Shown: positions 31,633-44,261, numbered from the stretch's first letter. The stretch: 64,000 nt of DNA from Adiantum capillus-veneris (GCA_014529385.2 CM043950.1:82158843-82222842); one strand, 5' to 3'. Numbers and translations are program-made. The notes: generated from the letters alone by a model not told the origin.

Positions 31633-33353
31633 ACATCACTATGCACAAGCTGTAACCTGCATGTGGCCCAAACTGAACCATCCTTTGGAAATTTATAACG
31701 CTGCATCTTACCCAAAATACAGCCTTCACAAACATGTTTGACAGGTGCTTCAAGAGGCGGCAAAGAAGCAACCATATCAGATTTCTGCAAACGCAGCAAG
31801 CTGGCAAAATTCAGATGACCAAAACATGCATGCCAAAGTTTTGCATCTGAAATAGCCCTTGAATCTGCAATAGCATTTGCAAAATTTTGTCCACACTTGT
31901 CATACAAAGTGAGCTTATACAGCCCACGGCACAAAAGGCCAGATGCAACAATTTCATCACCAAAATTGAGATCATGAACTATACATCTGTCATCCACAAA
32001 TTTGACTACAAGTCCAAGTCTAGCAAGTGCGGATACAGATAAGAGATTCTTCTTGATTCCAGGTACATAAAGTGCATCAACAAGTGTGAAGGAGTTGCCA
32101 TTAGCAACAGTGACCACAATCTTTCCAACTCCCTGAACTGGATAAGAGGCGTTGTTGGCACAAGTGGTTGAATTCCCATGAGGGACAGACTCGAGAGAGG
32201 TAAACAATTCACGATGTGAGGTAATGTGCTTTGTAGCATCACTGTCGAAATACCACACATGTGAATCTGCAGCAACTGACAAGCATGCATCATGGACAAC
32301 AGGATTGTAAGTGCACTCTGCGCTAAAAGCCCATTCTGCATCAACATCAGCAACACATTCTCCTTTCACAGAAGACTCAACAATGGCTGCATTTGTAGTG
32401 GAGCCAGCATTTGCAGTGGAACCACCCTCTTTCTTCTTAGCCTCTTTGGCCTTCAACTTAGGACACGACTTGATCAAGTGATCATTGGCTTTACAATAAT
32501 GGCAACGCATCTTCTTTTTGCCCTTATCACCAGAATTGCCAGACGAAGTACTGCCAGCATAAGCATTAGGAACATAATTTTTTCCACTTGCAGCAGAACC
32601 ATAAGAAGTGGCTGCATTGCTGTTAGCACCCTTTCTTTGAGAAGCAATAAAAGCCTGTTCAACTGCACGCTGTCTAGTCCTTTTTTTTTTGGACAGTGAC
32701 TCTTGCAACAGCAATGTGCATAATGCATCAAACTTGACAACTTCTGGATTTCCTTGGGTCATAAGTCTCCAAGTACTAGCAAAAGTCTGGTAAGAATCTG
32801 GAAAGGCATCAAGAACAGTCTGCACAAGGAAACTTTCTGAAATGACTTCACCTGCAGAAATAAGTTGCTCATTGATATCCTTGACACTAGCAAGGAAAGT
32901 GTCCATATCATCATCCTCATGCGTAATCTTCGACTCCATCTCTTTACGCAGCAAAGCAATTTTAGCCTCATTGCGGATTGCATAAAGACCTCCTAGAATA
33001 TCCCAAGCCTATTTTGCAGATTTTGCTGAACGGATGTGAGAAACAATAGTGCGCTTCACAGACAACGCAATCAATGCATGAGCCTGCGCATCCTTAACAT
33101 CCCAACGAGCTTGTTCTGCCGTAGGCAAAACAACTCTAACAACTGCAATCCTTGTAGCAAGACCTGCAACATCCTCAACATCGCCTACATCCTCAGAACT
33201 AGGACGTACATCAATGCCCTGCACAATGTTCCAGACACCCTTTGACACAAGAATATGTTGCATCATATAAGCCCACATAGGGTAGTTGTCCCCATCCAAC
33301 CTGTCCTCAGCAGCAAACATCTTGAACACATCTGTGTTGTTGTTGTCAGCCAT
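31584..33353 (-). pseudogene. copia gag, protease and integrase zinc region
   Basis: ATG at 33353 (MADNNNTDVFKMFAAEDRLDG). An in-frame TAG at 33011-33009 interrupts gag before AWDILGGLYAI. Gag resumes in the frame to 31584 with the zinc knuckle CHYCKANDHLIKSC (near 32510-32470) and Lys-rich linker. The protease signature reads WYFDSDATKHIT: the usual DSGA is DSDA, a change next to the catalytic Asp likely to kill activity. Then follows LWHACFGHLNF ... CEGCILGKM, the GAG-pre-integrase zinc region. This 5'-most part of the open frame is the best preserved in the element. Confidence 0.88.
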
Positions 33354-33665
33354 GGTAAATGCTGCACCTGATGTGAAAACTGCCCGAAAATAGGAGAAAT
33401 GGAGCGGGAACAACCTGTGCTATATAGCACAAACCGTAGAAGACTATAAGGCACCTGTTATGCAGAAAACGGCACTAACAGAAATTCTGCACAAAATGAC
33501 GAAATAGCACGTGCAGTACTGCCTGTAGTGGAAACGGAGGCCGAAATGAGCCCAAATCAAAATATTTGTCGACTTGCGAACACTTGCCAAAGCTCACTGA
33601 AATCGGAGAAAGTAAGCAGGCGTGTGCTGGAGCAGCCGGCGACTAAGCCCGGGAGGACGTGACCT

Positions 33666-33677
33666 GCTCTGATACCA
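33666..33677 (-). promoter_or_regulatory. Primer-binding site, initiator tRNA-Met
   Basis: Plus gctctgatacca, i.e. tggtatcagagc on minus, two bases from the LTR end at 33680. Confidence 0.93.
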
Positions 33678-33679
33678 AT

Positions 33680-33906
33680 TGTTGGAATTAGGGTTGCAGA
33701 GAAACACACACAGCTTGGAGAAGACGAAGGAAGCTCAAGGCACACGATAGAGAGTGTATTACTTAGTGTGCAATGGAAAGATAGGTAGCCCTAGAGTGAT
33801 GGGCGTATATACAATGCACGGGGGAAAAAACCTCCTAAAGAGGGAAAAAATGCCCCGGCGGTCCTAGTGTGTTCACACACATCACTACCACATGCATATG
33901 ATAACA
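33680..33906 (-). repeat. copia 5' LTR (227 bp)
   Basis: Plus strand tgttggaatta...gataaca, followed by TSD ttcct (33907-33911). It served as the intact reference that revealed the split 3' LTR. Confidence 0.96.
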
Positions 33907-33962
33907 TTCCTTTAGTATTCCTGGTAAGTAGGTTTGATAATTTTTTGGAAAGAAAAAAATAC

Positions 33963-34402
33963 CAAAATACCCCTTTATTTTGTGAAAATTCCCAAAATAC
34001 CCCTCGATTTCCGAGAATTCCTAAAATACCCCCAATATTTTGTCATAAATTTCCAAAATGCCCTTCAGATTTTCCAAAATTCCCAAGGTTGTGAGATTGA
34101 ATTTCTCCAAAGATAATTTTTTAAAGCTTTTCATAAGAAGACTAATTGTCTATCAATACAAGATTCTTAAAGTAGAATTTAAGTCGTGTAGGTTTTGGAG
34201 ATGAATTGCTTCTTTATTTTTAAGCATAATTGCCTTTTTTTTTTTGGCTAGGTAAGTTCTGAAATTACATGCTGAGCACTCAAAAAGAAAAATCAATTGT
34301 CAAAAACAATTAAGATTAGAAAATCTTGAACAATCTAACCAAAATACATACAAGGGTATTTTGGGAATTTCCACAAAATTAGAGGGGTATTTTGAAATTA
34401 TG
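33963..34402. mobile_element. MITE-like element 1
   Basis: Inverted repeats at 33963-34004 and 34353-34395: caaaatacccct(t/c)ta(t/a)ttttgtg then aattcccaaaataccc. The interior is non-coding and A/T-rich. Exact tips and TSD unresolved. Related to element 2. Confidence 0.7.
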
Positions 34403-34405
34403 TTT

Positions 34406-35240
34406 TACATTGGACTTGTGAGCGCGCGCCGGTGCGCGGTTCTTGGTGCATGGAAAAAAGTAAGAATCTTGAGCAGATGCTCGGGGACAAGAAAAGGAGG
34501 CCGAGGGCTGCTATTAGAAAAGAGGAGCTTTTGAGAGTCACGAGGAGCCGTAAAGAGAATAAGCTAGCGAGATGGCCGTGTGCACGCAAGGCCATAAGCA
34601 GGTGGTTGGAGAGTGCCCAGTGCTAGAGAGAAGGGGCTTAGCACATCTCAGCAGGGGTGCATGACTCCACTGTTTGCGCCTAGAGGGAGGGGGACAGGGA
34701 CACGGGGGGGGGGGGGGGGGGGGGGGGCTTGTCAAGGTGCAAGCGCAAAGTCGTGGTGCCGCACCAGGAACTTTACTTTTGAGAAAAAATCATCACAACA
34801 TTACATTGGAAAGCAAGTGAAGGTTTCGACAATGTCGTTTTCCAGGTTGTGAGTGTGTGCGAGCTCATGATTGGAACTCGGCAAGTCTACTAGCCAAAAC
34901 GCGCAAGGTTTGCCGGATCATGCGAACGTTGGCGTGTGGAGCTTGGTGGAGATTTTGCATTTGAGGGGTGCAGAGGCCACGTTGACTTATAACGTTGCCA
35001 GTGATAGCCTTGATACTACAATTGAGTGCCACCACCATAGACATCACTCCGCCATATTTCTGCCCTTCAAGGAGGGCAACATGCCCATCATCGTCATCAC
35101 AAACAGGAGCAAGCACATTCAGAAACTTGATACCAATGTATAGCTAACAACATGTAGCTCTTTTATTCTCAAGTACAACACAGTCCATGTGCAAAAACCT
35201 TTCTATTGGAGGCACAACCCGTTAGAACGATGACAGTTTT
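34406..35240. other. Interval between MITE-like elements, with G-run
   Basis: GC-richer than its surroundings. A 90-codon plus frame (34871-35143) has a His cluster (ECHHHRHHSAIF) but no known domain. No other feature. Confidence 0.4.
34704..34727 (+). repeat. Homopolymer of 24 G
   Basis: Uninterrupted G run in a G-rich context (agggagggggacagggacac upstream). Confidence 0.95.
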
Positions 35241-35244
35241 AATA

Positions 35245-35702
35245 GGGAAAATTTCCAAAATAGCCCATAATTTATGAAAATTTCCAAAAATGCCCCTCAA
35301 AACTGAAAAATTCCAACTATACCCCTCATATTCGGCCAAAAAATCCCAAAATTCATGTCAATTTTGCCAAAATACCCATAGAATTAATTCTTTTTGCGAA
35401 GATTGGTTCTCCTCCATAAAAGATGTTAGAACTTGGATTTAACATGGTATTGAGGGCTTTTCATATGAAATCACTCATCATTTTGTAACATGTTGCCTCT
35501 TTTTGTGAGCTCATTGGTGAATAATTATGTTTAAGATACTAAAAGATAGATCTCCATTGTCATCAACATTCGACTATGCAGAAATTGGGCGAAATCTATC
35601 CCAGAATGATCAAAGCGATGAAAGGATGTATTGGGAATTTTTGAAATTTTAGGGATATTTTGGGAATTTCCACAAATTATAGGGGTATTTTGGTAAATTT
35701 TT
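35245..35702. mobile_element. MITE-like element 2
   Basis: Inverted repeats at about 35245-35300 and 35650-35702 built from the same ccaaaatacccc/aatttcc words as element 1, more diverged. The interior shares gcttttcata(t/a)gaa with element 1. Confidence 0.65.
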
Positions 35703-35705
35703 TCT

Positions 35706-35818
35706 TCTAGGTGGGAAACAATCATTTTTAGGTGCTTGATTATGGGGTATCTAACAAGATGCTTTAATGTTTTCTAGGTGAAAGTGGAGGGTGGTGGGGG
35801 CAGGTTTGTGTGTGGGGG

Positions 35819-35857
<39 letters not shown>

Positions 35858-36973
35858 AAGCCAAAGAGAGATTTTTTTGACATGAAATTTGACCTATCAA
35901 ATGTGGGCGGTGCAGAGAGACAAAGAACGGCAAATCCAAAAACAGATGGACAGGCATTGAATTCTAGATGGGCAACAACGATGGGCTACATTTCTGTGTT
36001 GAGTCCCAGTGCGTCTGGTCGAGACGAGAGACACATAGAGAAGTGCAATAGTGATGATTGCTTGCATAAGTGTAGGATTAATCTAGGGTGTTGCACCACA
36101 ACAAGCAACAAACCAGGGAAAATGTGTGTGGTGCTTTGCATTGTGTTGCAGAGCTGAGCAAGGATATCATAGGTTAAGAGACAGAGAAAGGGGGGGAGGG
36201 GGGGATGCCATGTTTGGTAGCATTCAAAGGGAGATCCTTGTAAGGAGATCGCAAGCAAAGAGAGAAAGAGGAGGAGAGATGGGCAAAGGTTGCACAAGGT
36301 TGATGTTGTTCCTTTCTTGTTCACAGATTCGATGCAATTCTCCAAAACAAATTAATTGAAATTTTGATTTTTGAAGCGAGTAGATGAGGTGTAGGTGGCT
36401 AACATCAATATGTGGGTGAATCGATAATATTAGCCAAAAAAAATACATGATAGTTTGTGCTCACCACTAGCGACATATACCCACCAACTATATACATTAG
36501 ATTTTTCTCTTTGATAAATCCAAATATGATGTGTCCACATGGATCGTTAGAGGAGGTTATTATATTCAACGATATGTGTATGCACTAAGTTCAAATAATG
36601 TTATTCTTACTATTATTTTTTCTCTTTGGAGTATAATAATTTGATGGTGTTCTTCATTGACAGGTATGGAGCACAAACACCTCTTTACATCACCGTAAGC
36701 TTACTAAAAGTACACCACTTTTTCTTGCACATGTCACTTTCTATGTAAATCTTTTGACATACTTTAACAAAAAAAAAAAAAGCCTTGTATTTTTACTACC
36801 ATTGTATGAAATCACTTAGGAGACTCTTGGTGTGGTTTTGGCTGATTTCGTGCTCACTCTATTTGCACCATTTTTGATTGATCAATTTTCTTCGATGTGT
36901 TGATTTGAATTTCATTGAAGTACCAACGACTGCGGAGGATAATAATTGAGCTCTTCCATGGCAAGAGATAAGC

Positions 36974-37020
<47 letters not shown>

Positions 37021-37181
37021 AATTTTGACCAAAGAGAAAAAACAAACAACACCCTATATTTTGAACCATTACACTAGGTAGTGCCCTATTGCAGGGTGAT
37101 TTCCTACACACATACACACACACACGTACGCATGTATGGATCTCGCACGATTTTTCCATTCGCTCGGTGTATGGCAAGATT
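35706..37181. other. Microsatellite-rich interval without genes
   Basis: Contains (GA)n at 35820-35853 and 36978-37018, A12 at 36769-36780, and a short CA tract near 37110. The open frames are products of these repeats or lack recognisable domains. Confidence 0.5.
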
Positions 37182-38153
37182 TTGTTGAACTCTGTATATT
37201 TGCATTGCTTTCTATTACCGAGCTCGAGAGAGAGTGAGATAGACCATCCTTGCATTCTCTTCTTGTTCTTTACCTGCTTCTTGCTTCCTGCTCCCTACTT
37301 CCCTTTTTTCTCAACTTCTCTCATTGCTTTCTCCTCTTTAGCTTGACTCACAAGGTCAAGAGCAAGAGAGCCTAAGCCTCTATAGCCAGAGCTAATCACT
37401 TCCCTTTGTTTTCTTCACTCTGCAGATAGATCAAGGGAAAGAGATAGCTTATTCCTTTGTTTTGTTGGGAGAGAGAGAGAGTGATCTCCTTCTTGCTTAG
37501 TTCTAAGAGTGAGAGAGATCGATGCTTGCTTCCTTGCTTCAAGGTCCCAAGAGAGACTCTTTGAGCCCTCTAGCTTTCCATCCTGCAAAATCCCCTCTTC
37601 TCTTTCTCGTTCCTCCCTTCCATCATGAAAGTCCTTCCTTGTCGTGGCCAGGCTGGGTACATCTTGCAATCATTTTTCTACATAAGATGACATTCTGGAA
37701 CTTGGTCGAAGTTAAAAATTCCCTGATGGCACTCCGGCCAAGCCGACCAGACTGGTGCAAAACTGGCCCCGAGTGAAATTCAATTTGGCAATATCTTGGT
37801 AATTGTAACTCTGATCGGCTTATGTGAAAAGACCGACGTGCTCCACAAAGTGAGCACTTCATGTCCATGCATTCACTTCATTTGTGTTTCCTCAGTTGCA
37901 GTTGCCCAATCCAATACAGATTTGCAATCGGCTTAAACTTCAAACTGACATAGCTTTCTCATCGTAGCTCCAATCGACGAGCCATAAAGACAGGCCGGTA
38001 GAACATTTCAAGCACTACAGCTCTAGATCATAAACTCTCATCTATGCTCACTTCAAGCATACTCCTTTTTTATAATCATCAAGGCATCTGTTGGCCCCTT
38101 AAAGCCGCATTTGGCATACATTAATCATTAAACTTGGCATGTTAACAAGCCGT
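37182..38153. repeat. Dispersed repeat, block beta, copy 1 (left part)
   Basis: Aligns with 44253-45215 from ttgttgaactct to gttaacaagccgt. It continues at 39689-39771 after the inserted solo LTR. Confidence 0.9.
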
Positions 38154-39440
38154 TGATGAGGGCTTTTCACAAGCCAGGCTCCCATACCCCTCTTCTCTCT
38201 TCCCCACCCCATGGAAACCCCCTCTTAGGGAGGGAGTGATAAAAGGCATTGGAAAAGTAAGAAAAAAAAAAGTATGAGTATGTAAATAAGTGAGAAAGGT
38301 AAAATAGGCCACCCTGGGCCTGCGGGGCAGCCCATCCCCACCTTGCCTCTTTTTTCTTCACTGTTGCCCCGCCGTGTGTCCCTTTTCCTCTCCTCCGCTC
38401 AAAAGGTCAACCCCCTCTCTCTTCCCCTTTTCCTTTCTCCTTTTTCTCTCCCCACACGCTACCCCACCCCCTGTCCTCACCAATAATACATTCTAACTCA
38501 CATGCCACCTCTCCTATCTTCCAAAAACAGTATATCCCACCCCCTTTTCTCTCTCCTATCATATCCCATGACCCAAATATCCCCCTCTCTCTCTAAAGGG
38601 TGCCATGTCTCCTGTCCTGTAGCTAGATAACCTCCCCCACACTCACACACACTCAGTTTCACTGAAAAAAGGTGCCCACAGACCCATCCCCACCCGGTGG
38701 TTACCTGATTTTTCTTGTGTTCACACACATCTGCACACAGATTCACCTCTAAACACACTCCCCTCTCTCCCCTCTTGTAATTACTTTATTCTCCATGCCA
38801 CCTCTCATTTTTTTTCATCAACCCATCTCTCTCTCTCTTAGTCTCTCTCTCATGAGACTGCTGTTCTGGCACATATACACACAGCCAGATAAGTGGGGCC
38901 CACAGTCACATGGCCTATGTAGATAATGATTTCTTCATTTCTAAATTCTAGAGTTTCTCCCCCCTCCTCCCCTATATAAAGAGGGGTCACCATCACACTA
39001 AATACACACACAACATCACCAAAGAGTACACTATGCACTGTGTGTGCCTAGTGCAAACACACACACCCACACCATCACCATCACCACAATCACCATGCTT
39101 GTCTTGAGCATGACCTCTACACCCTTAGGCTATGGAAGATGAAGGATAGCTAAATGAAGGATGATGGTCATAACTCGTACGAGTCTTCGCCATCAGCTCC
39201 CACCTATCTGCCATGTGCTCTACCACTCTCTCCCTTCTCTTTCCCCTACCCTATGCTCCCCATTTCATCGCCTTATTCTCTAAATAAAGCTTGAGGTTTT
39301 GTGAGTATGTTTCTTGCAATGTTTTGCCCATGTGAGGTGTGTGGAATCGCCACCTAGTCTTGTGTTTGGAGTGAGCTTGTGTATGTGTGAAGGGTGTGCG
39401 GATTCGCCATCCTTCAGTGGTGCCTAAGTACTAAGCTGCT

Positions 39441-39485
<45 letters not shown>

Positions 39486-39688
39486 TGATCTTATTCCCCT
39501 TCCTCTTCATCATTACTCCCAAGCATCCATCTCTCTTGGATGAAAACTTTGTTATGGTGGTGTGTTGTTTGCGTCCTAGCCGCTCAAGCTAGGTGGTGCC
39601 CCCTGTTTGCTTTACTGTGACAGGCTCAATGCGCGCCATTCGGTCCCGGGTGTTCTAGAGGCCGTCGGGGTTCGCTTTGCTCCCGTCA
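38154..39688 (+). mobile_element. Solo LTR (1,535 bp) inserted in block beta
   Basis: Starts tgatgagggctttt and ends gctcccgtca, with ccgt on both sides (38150-38153 and 39689-39692). Copy 2 of the target reads straight through this point (45212-45215), an exact empty site. TATA at 38973-38980, (CT)20 at 39443-39482 and the U5 landmark gcgtcctagc...aagctaggtggtgcccc at 39571-39604 tie it to the LTR family of the gypsy element at 9660-18699. No internal sequence, so it is probably the product of LTR-LTR recombination. Confidence 0.88.
38973..38980 (+). promoter_or_regulatory. TATA box in the solo LTR
   Basis: cctatataaagaggggtcac, matching the TATA context of the gypsy 3' LTR. Confidence 0.6.
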
Positions 39689-39771
39689 CCGTGATCAGTG
39701 CTCAATAAATGTGTAGGCTTCAAAGAATCTTAGATCTCATTTCTTTTCTCTTTTATCCATCATGGAAGCGA
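39689..39771. repeat. Block beta, copy 1 (right part)
   Basis: ccgtgatca(g/c)tgctcaataaatgtgtaggct...atcatggaagcg aligns with 45212-45290. Confidence 0.9.
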
Positions 39772-42700
39772 ACTGGCATGACATCCACCCCCTCTGAAAC
39801 TCCACAGCCTTCGGTCTATGCCAATTGCACTTTAATTAGCATCTTCTATAAGTACCTTAAGCTCTTTGCCATCAGCAGACTCATGTAATTGGTAAGCATA
39901 TGGAAAATAATATAAGGCTTATACCATATCATCAATGTTCTAGCCTAATCATTAGGTAGCTGCCCATTCGAAATCTTTTAATCGTATCTGTAGTATCTCC
40001 AAAGCATTCAATTATAGATAACCCATTTAGTGAACCCTGCTAGACTCAAGTGCTCCAGTTAATGATGCTTACGGCTTGACCATTAAGGTCGCTTTAGGGA
40101 ACCATGTCAAGCTCAAGCATGCCTTACTCTGTCTGCACATGGAATGGCCGTCAAGTCCTTTACTTCAAGTTCTGGTAGAAGAACCAACTCAAAAGATGTG
40201 AAGATACTTCATCAATTCTCCAAAGAAGTCAGCTGGAAGCTAGCCATGTAATCTTATTGAACGCATAACCAAAATTTCTTATGACTTAGCTTAATCTAGA
40301 AACCAAAACCTTGTACCATGCAACCTGCTACAATAGACATTTGGTATCCTTTGAATCTGCAACTTGCACTTTAGTAGCCCCTAGTTGGATCAAATGGGAT
40401 AATAAGGAATTGCCCAAATACTAGAGCAATATAATATCCACATGAGCATACATTTCTTGTATCAATCAACATCAAGAATATTTGGTGCAAATATGCTACC
40501 CTTGGTTCAAATAGCATGCAATTACTATGCATACTTAGCAGTATCCATCCATATTGAATCTCCTTATGAATGTCCTTCAAATATCTTGGATCAAACACCA
40601 TTGAGACCACATAGCATTGACATGCTCCGCAATATTAGAGCTTCACCTGAAGCATAGTGCAACACCCACATCTCGTAAACTTTTGGCAACTTAAGTTTGT
40701 TACCAGCAAGCATTAAAGAACTTTGAGTCCCTTTTACTGGCAACCAGGACATCACTAACATAAGCATCAATAGGAATAGTATCCAAATCTAGTCACATTT
40801 GGCACATTGTCCAAAGAAATGAAAAACCCTATGAAATTTTTGCAGTATCAAGGATTCTTTAGCATCATCACCTCCTCTAGTTGCATAGCCATCACAAAAA
40901 ATCATAGGTTCATTGACATCCTCAGGTGCATACTGAGATGGGTCCACAATTTTAGTCTCTTCATCAGCTACTATGTATATAATAGCTTTATTCAAGTAAT
41001 CACCTGCAGAAGACATGTTGTCCTGCTCGGCTATAATGTAGATAGTTTCAGTAATATCCTATAGAGGCTCATCCGCTTGATAAACTCCTTCAAAATAATC
41101 CATGTCAAGGTTAGTATCTTGTGAACCACTTGCTGTACAGTTTATGTCTTCACTGGAACCGTCATTGGAGGTAGAATCCATGCAAGCAATCTTTGAAAAA
41201 AATCATATAATTCTATTTCACCATTAAATTCATCGTTTAGCTTTTTTTCATTGCTCAAAATATGTTCCTCTGAAATTGAATCTACTACTTCCAATTCTAC
41301 GTTTTCTTTGACTTTGCTTCTTGCAAAAATGTGTTTCCAAAATTCATCAAAGTTTAAGGAACTGCATCTTATCCCCTTCACCTTTACTGAAGACAACATG
41401 GCTTCGTTCAGTAATCTCTTTTATTTACAGATCTAGAATCCTTGCGCTTTTGCAAATAAATTCCTCTACAAAATAGTCCCAGCGTCGTGTGGGATATGCT
41501 TTTGCTAGTTCTTGAACCTTCTTTTTAAAATCTGAGTTTACAACCTCTCCAAAAGATGCAATCATCCAATTATCTAGGACATTTTGTCTCTTCATCTTGG
41601 ATTCATAATATGCAATAAAACCTTCTAGATCATATCCTTGACAAACACAATATTGCAGCCAAAGTGTGTCGACGCTAGAAGATGGCATGGACAGGTGTGT
41701 ACAGGCAAGTAGAAGCATGGCAAAGGGCTGGAGCAGGATGACAGGTAGAAGCGGGAGTATATGCATGATACGGCTTATAGGCCAAGAAAGGCTCCATAAT
41801 GTGCTAATTGGGGTAGCAGGTGAAGGAGATGTAGAGTGCAGCTTTTGGGTCCAAAAATGAAGAGCTTGAAGTGCTGAAGGAGCAGGTCCAGACGGCTCAT
41901 CAAACCGAGCTACGGAGCCCAAGTTATTGAAGGTTGAAGTTTTGATGGTTTGTAGATTCTTGCCGGATAGGGCAGCTGGTGACAGGTGATCCAAGTGGAA
42001 CTTGAGGTATAGATGTGTAGAGCTCAACTCATAGAGCCTACCCGTCTTTTCGGATTGTGGATCGGAGCTCTGGATTGCAAGCTATGATCAGCTGAAGTTT
42101 TTCCGGGGGCCGGGTCTAAGCCCACTTGGCCACATTGGAGTAAGCCCCATCTGGCATCTTCTGAGCCTTGACAAAGTTCTAGAGCAGAGTGTACACCATA
42201 TGGAGCTAGCAGGAAGTGACTGCACGCCAAACGGAATCCGGAGCAGAAAGATATGGAAGTCGGAAGATTGGTTGTCTTTGCCCGAAGTTAATTGCAGATG
42301 GTTTGATCGTGTTTTGGTCCCATTGGATCTCGGGCCTAGAGGAGTCGAATAATGGTGCGGATCATGAAGGAGCAGGGCGGTACTGCACGATTTCACTCGG
42401 GCTTTGCGGCTCGACAACAGAAGGTGGGAGCACAAAATGGGGGCCAGGTCAAAGCAGATTGCAATGTTTTTTTGGTTAAAGGAAGAAAATAATGAGTTTT
42501 TGGAGCCCTTGGGGCACAAGTCTTAGGGGAATGCCACGTGGCAGGGGCCTAAAATCCACATGCGGACGCGGGACCGTTGAGGCCAGGCTATAAAGGCTGA
42601 GGCGTGGGCTCCCATTAGCACACAAGGAAGGAGAGAGAGGGGAGCTCTCTTGGGCGCAGCTATGGTGTCCGCGCGCATGGCGCTCCTGTGGGCGTCCGAC

Positions 42701-43915
42701 GGCAATTTTGGTGGCAATGGCCGACGGTGCTGGATGGTGGTGGCGCCCGTGGGCGGCCCTGGATCGTGATGTAGTGATGATGTGGCAGCCCTTGCTAGAG
42801 GCGGGTCCCGCGGCTCCAAATTTTTGAGAAGGAGAGGGAGAGCAATAGCGAGGTCGCTATTGCCTCCCCCCCTCGTGTAAGAGAGAGGTCCCGCAGTAGC
42901 GTGCAAGGAGGTGCCGACAAGAAAATGAAGTGCAAGGAGAAGGGAGCCCGGACGGCCGGCAAAAAAAGTGAAGGGAAAGGGGCCAAAGGGCCAATGTGTT
43001 TAGCATGCAAAAGTTTCCAAGAATAATTAAGCCAAGTGTTGGAAATGCATAGAACTTCTAAATGGAACTCCAAATGGAGTGCACGACATGGAATCACACC
43101 ACATTTTTTCTTTTTTGGACTCCTATGCACACCCCTATAAAAGGGTGCTTATGTTCATTTGTAAGGGTCTTTTTTGGGACCAATGTCCTTTGCCAAGGAG
43201 GGCTTTGGACCAAGGAGGGTTTTTTTGCCAAGGCTTTTGGAGCTCTTGTTTTTGGTTGCCGAGGTTCATGCCGGCGGTGTGTTAGATGTACATGATATTG
43301 CCTATGCTAGTAGACTATTCCCTACTGTTTCAAGGCGTCATTCCCCCTTCCCCCTTCTCTTCTCTGCTTTTGTGCGTTTCTTTCCGGGTGTGTGTCGGCG
43401 TGTGTGTCCCCCCGAGGTTTGTCGTGCAAAGAGAGATAGAGAGAGGTTGTGTGAGTGTGGAGGACTGTGAATTGAGCGGAGCGTAGTGATTGAGTTTGTT
43501 TGGTGCATTGCAAGGCGTATGTGCGGATGATTGTGTGAAAGTAATGGTTTGCTGGCGGGTAGTGTTGAGTTTTGAAGGTGAACTCTAGTGGATTGGGGCG
43601 TTGTGTATACCCTGGGCTATAGTGAGACATTGTGTTGTGTGCTGGGTGTGTTCCCCCATTCCCCCTCTCCAACGATACTGCTCCCATACAGCATCAAGTG
43701 CGATTTCTACTGCATCATCAATCTGCTTTTTTATCTACATGGATTTTGCTCCGTGCAGACATCCCTGAACTAGTTCCATCATTTTTGGAAAATCTGTAAC
43801 TGCTAGATTTTTATCAAGTCCATTGGACTTGAAATCATCAAAGCTGCTTCAATTGATTTGGCATCTCCATCTTTACCTCCCACCCTGGCTCGTTTCACAA
43901 CGGGTTCACCAAAGA
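39772..43915. other. Unassigned interval with decayed minus frames
   Basis: The longest frame is 200 codons on minus (42027-41425), ending in a charged helical part (GYDLEGFIAYYESKMKRQN ... AKAYPTRRWDYFVEEF). An 85-codon minus frame (41399-41142) follows it. They might be parts of one decayed gene or a gag, but no family is recognised. 42540-43500 is GC-richer with short frames only. Confidence 0.35.
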
Positions 43916-44261
43916 TGTCAGGGTATATGTATTCAAAACGTGAGCCGGGTAGCCACCGGGCCTCTAGCTATGAGATATGTGAGATAGAACAAGAAAAACA
44001 GATGCATATGGCTTTGGCAATCATTGTATTCTTTAATTAATCAATTTAAGCTTTGAGTACATTCTGCTCAATAGCCAAGGTGGGTTGGTAGTAGCACCGA
44101 CACTGGGGTTGACTAAAATGTAGGAGTTTAGGCTCCCTTAACAATTACCCGAGCCGTTAATGGCTTCGTGATTTATAAAAAAGGATTAACTAAATCTAAC
44201 ATGTTGTCGATGATCAAAAATTTCCTTCGTGTTGCATTTCCCTATTTTGAATGTTGTTGAA
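43916..44261. repeat. Dispersed repeat, block alpha, copy 2
   Basis: Same orientation as 8956-9300. Runs directly into block beta copy 2 at the shared word ttgttgaa (about 44253-44261). Confidence 0.85.

Larger units (their letters stand above)
20495..33906 (-). mobile_element. Ty1/copia retrotransposon, complete but split by a DNA element
   Basis: The 5' LTR is 33680-33906. The 3' LTR is in two pieces, 20495-20564 and 28916-29073, separated by the 8,351-bp element at 20565-28915. Without that insert the element is 5,061 bp. It is flanked by an identical 5-bp TSD, ttcct at 20490-20494 and 33907-33911. The tRNA-Met primer-binding site is at 33666-33677 and the polypurine tract at 29074-29083, both on minus. 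The two LTRs differ at 7 of 227 positions by my count (about 3%), so the insertion is moderately young. Coding capacity is broken by several stops and frameshifts. Confidence 0.95.

Noticed and set aside
41425-42027. 200-codon minus frame as a host gene or gag
   Set aside because: No domain recognised; the N-terminal half is Pro/Ser/Leu-rich with no clear fold; kept only as part of an unassigned interval.
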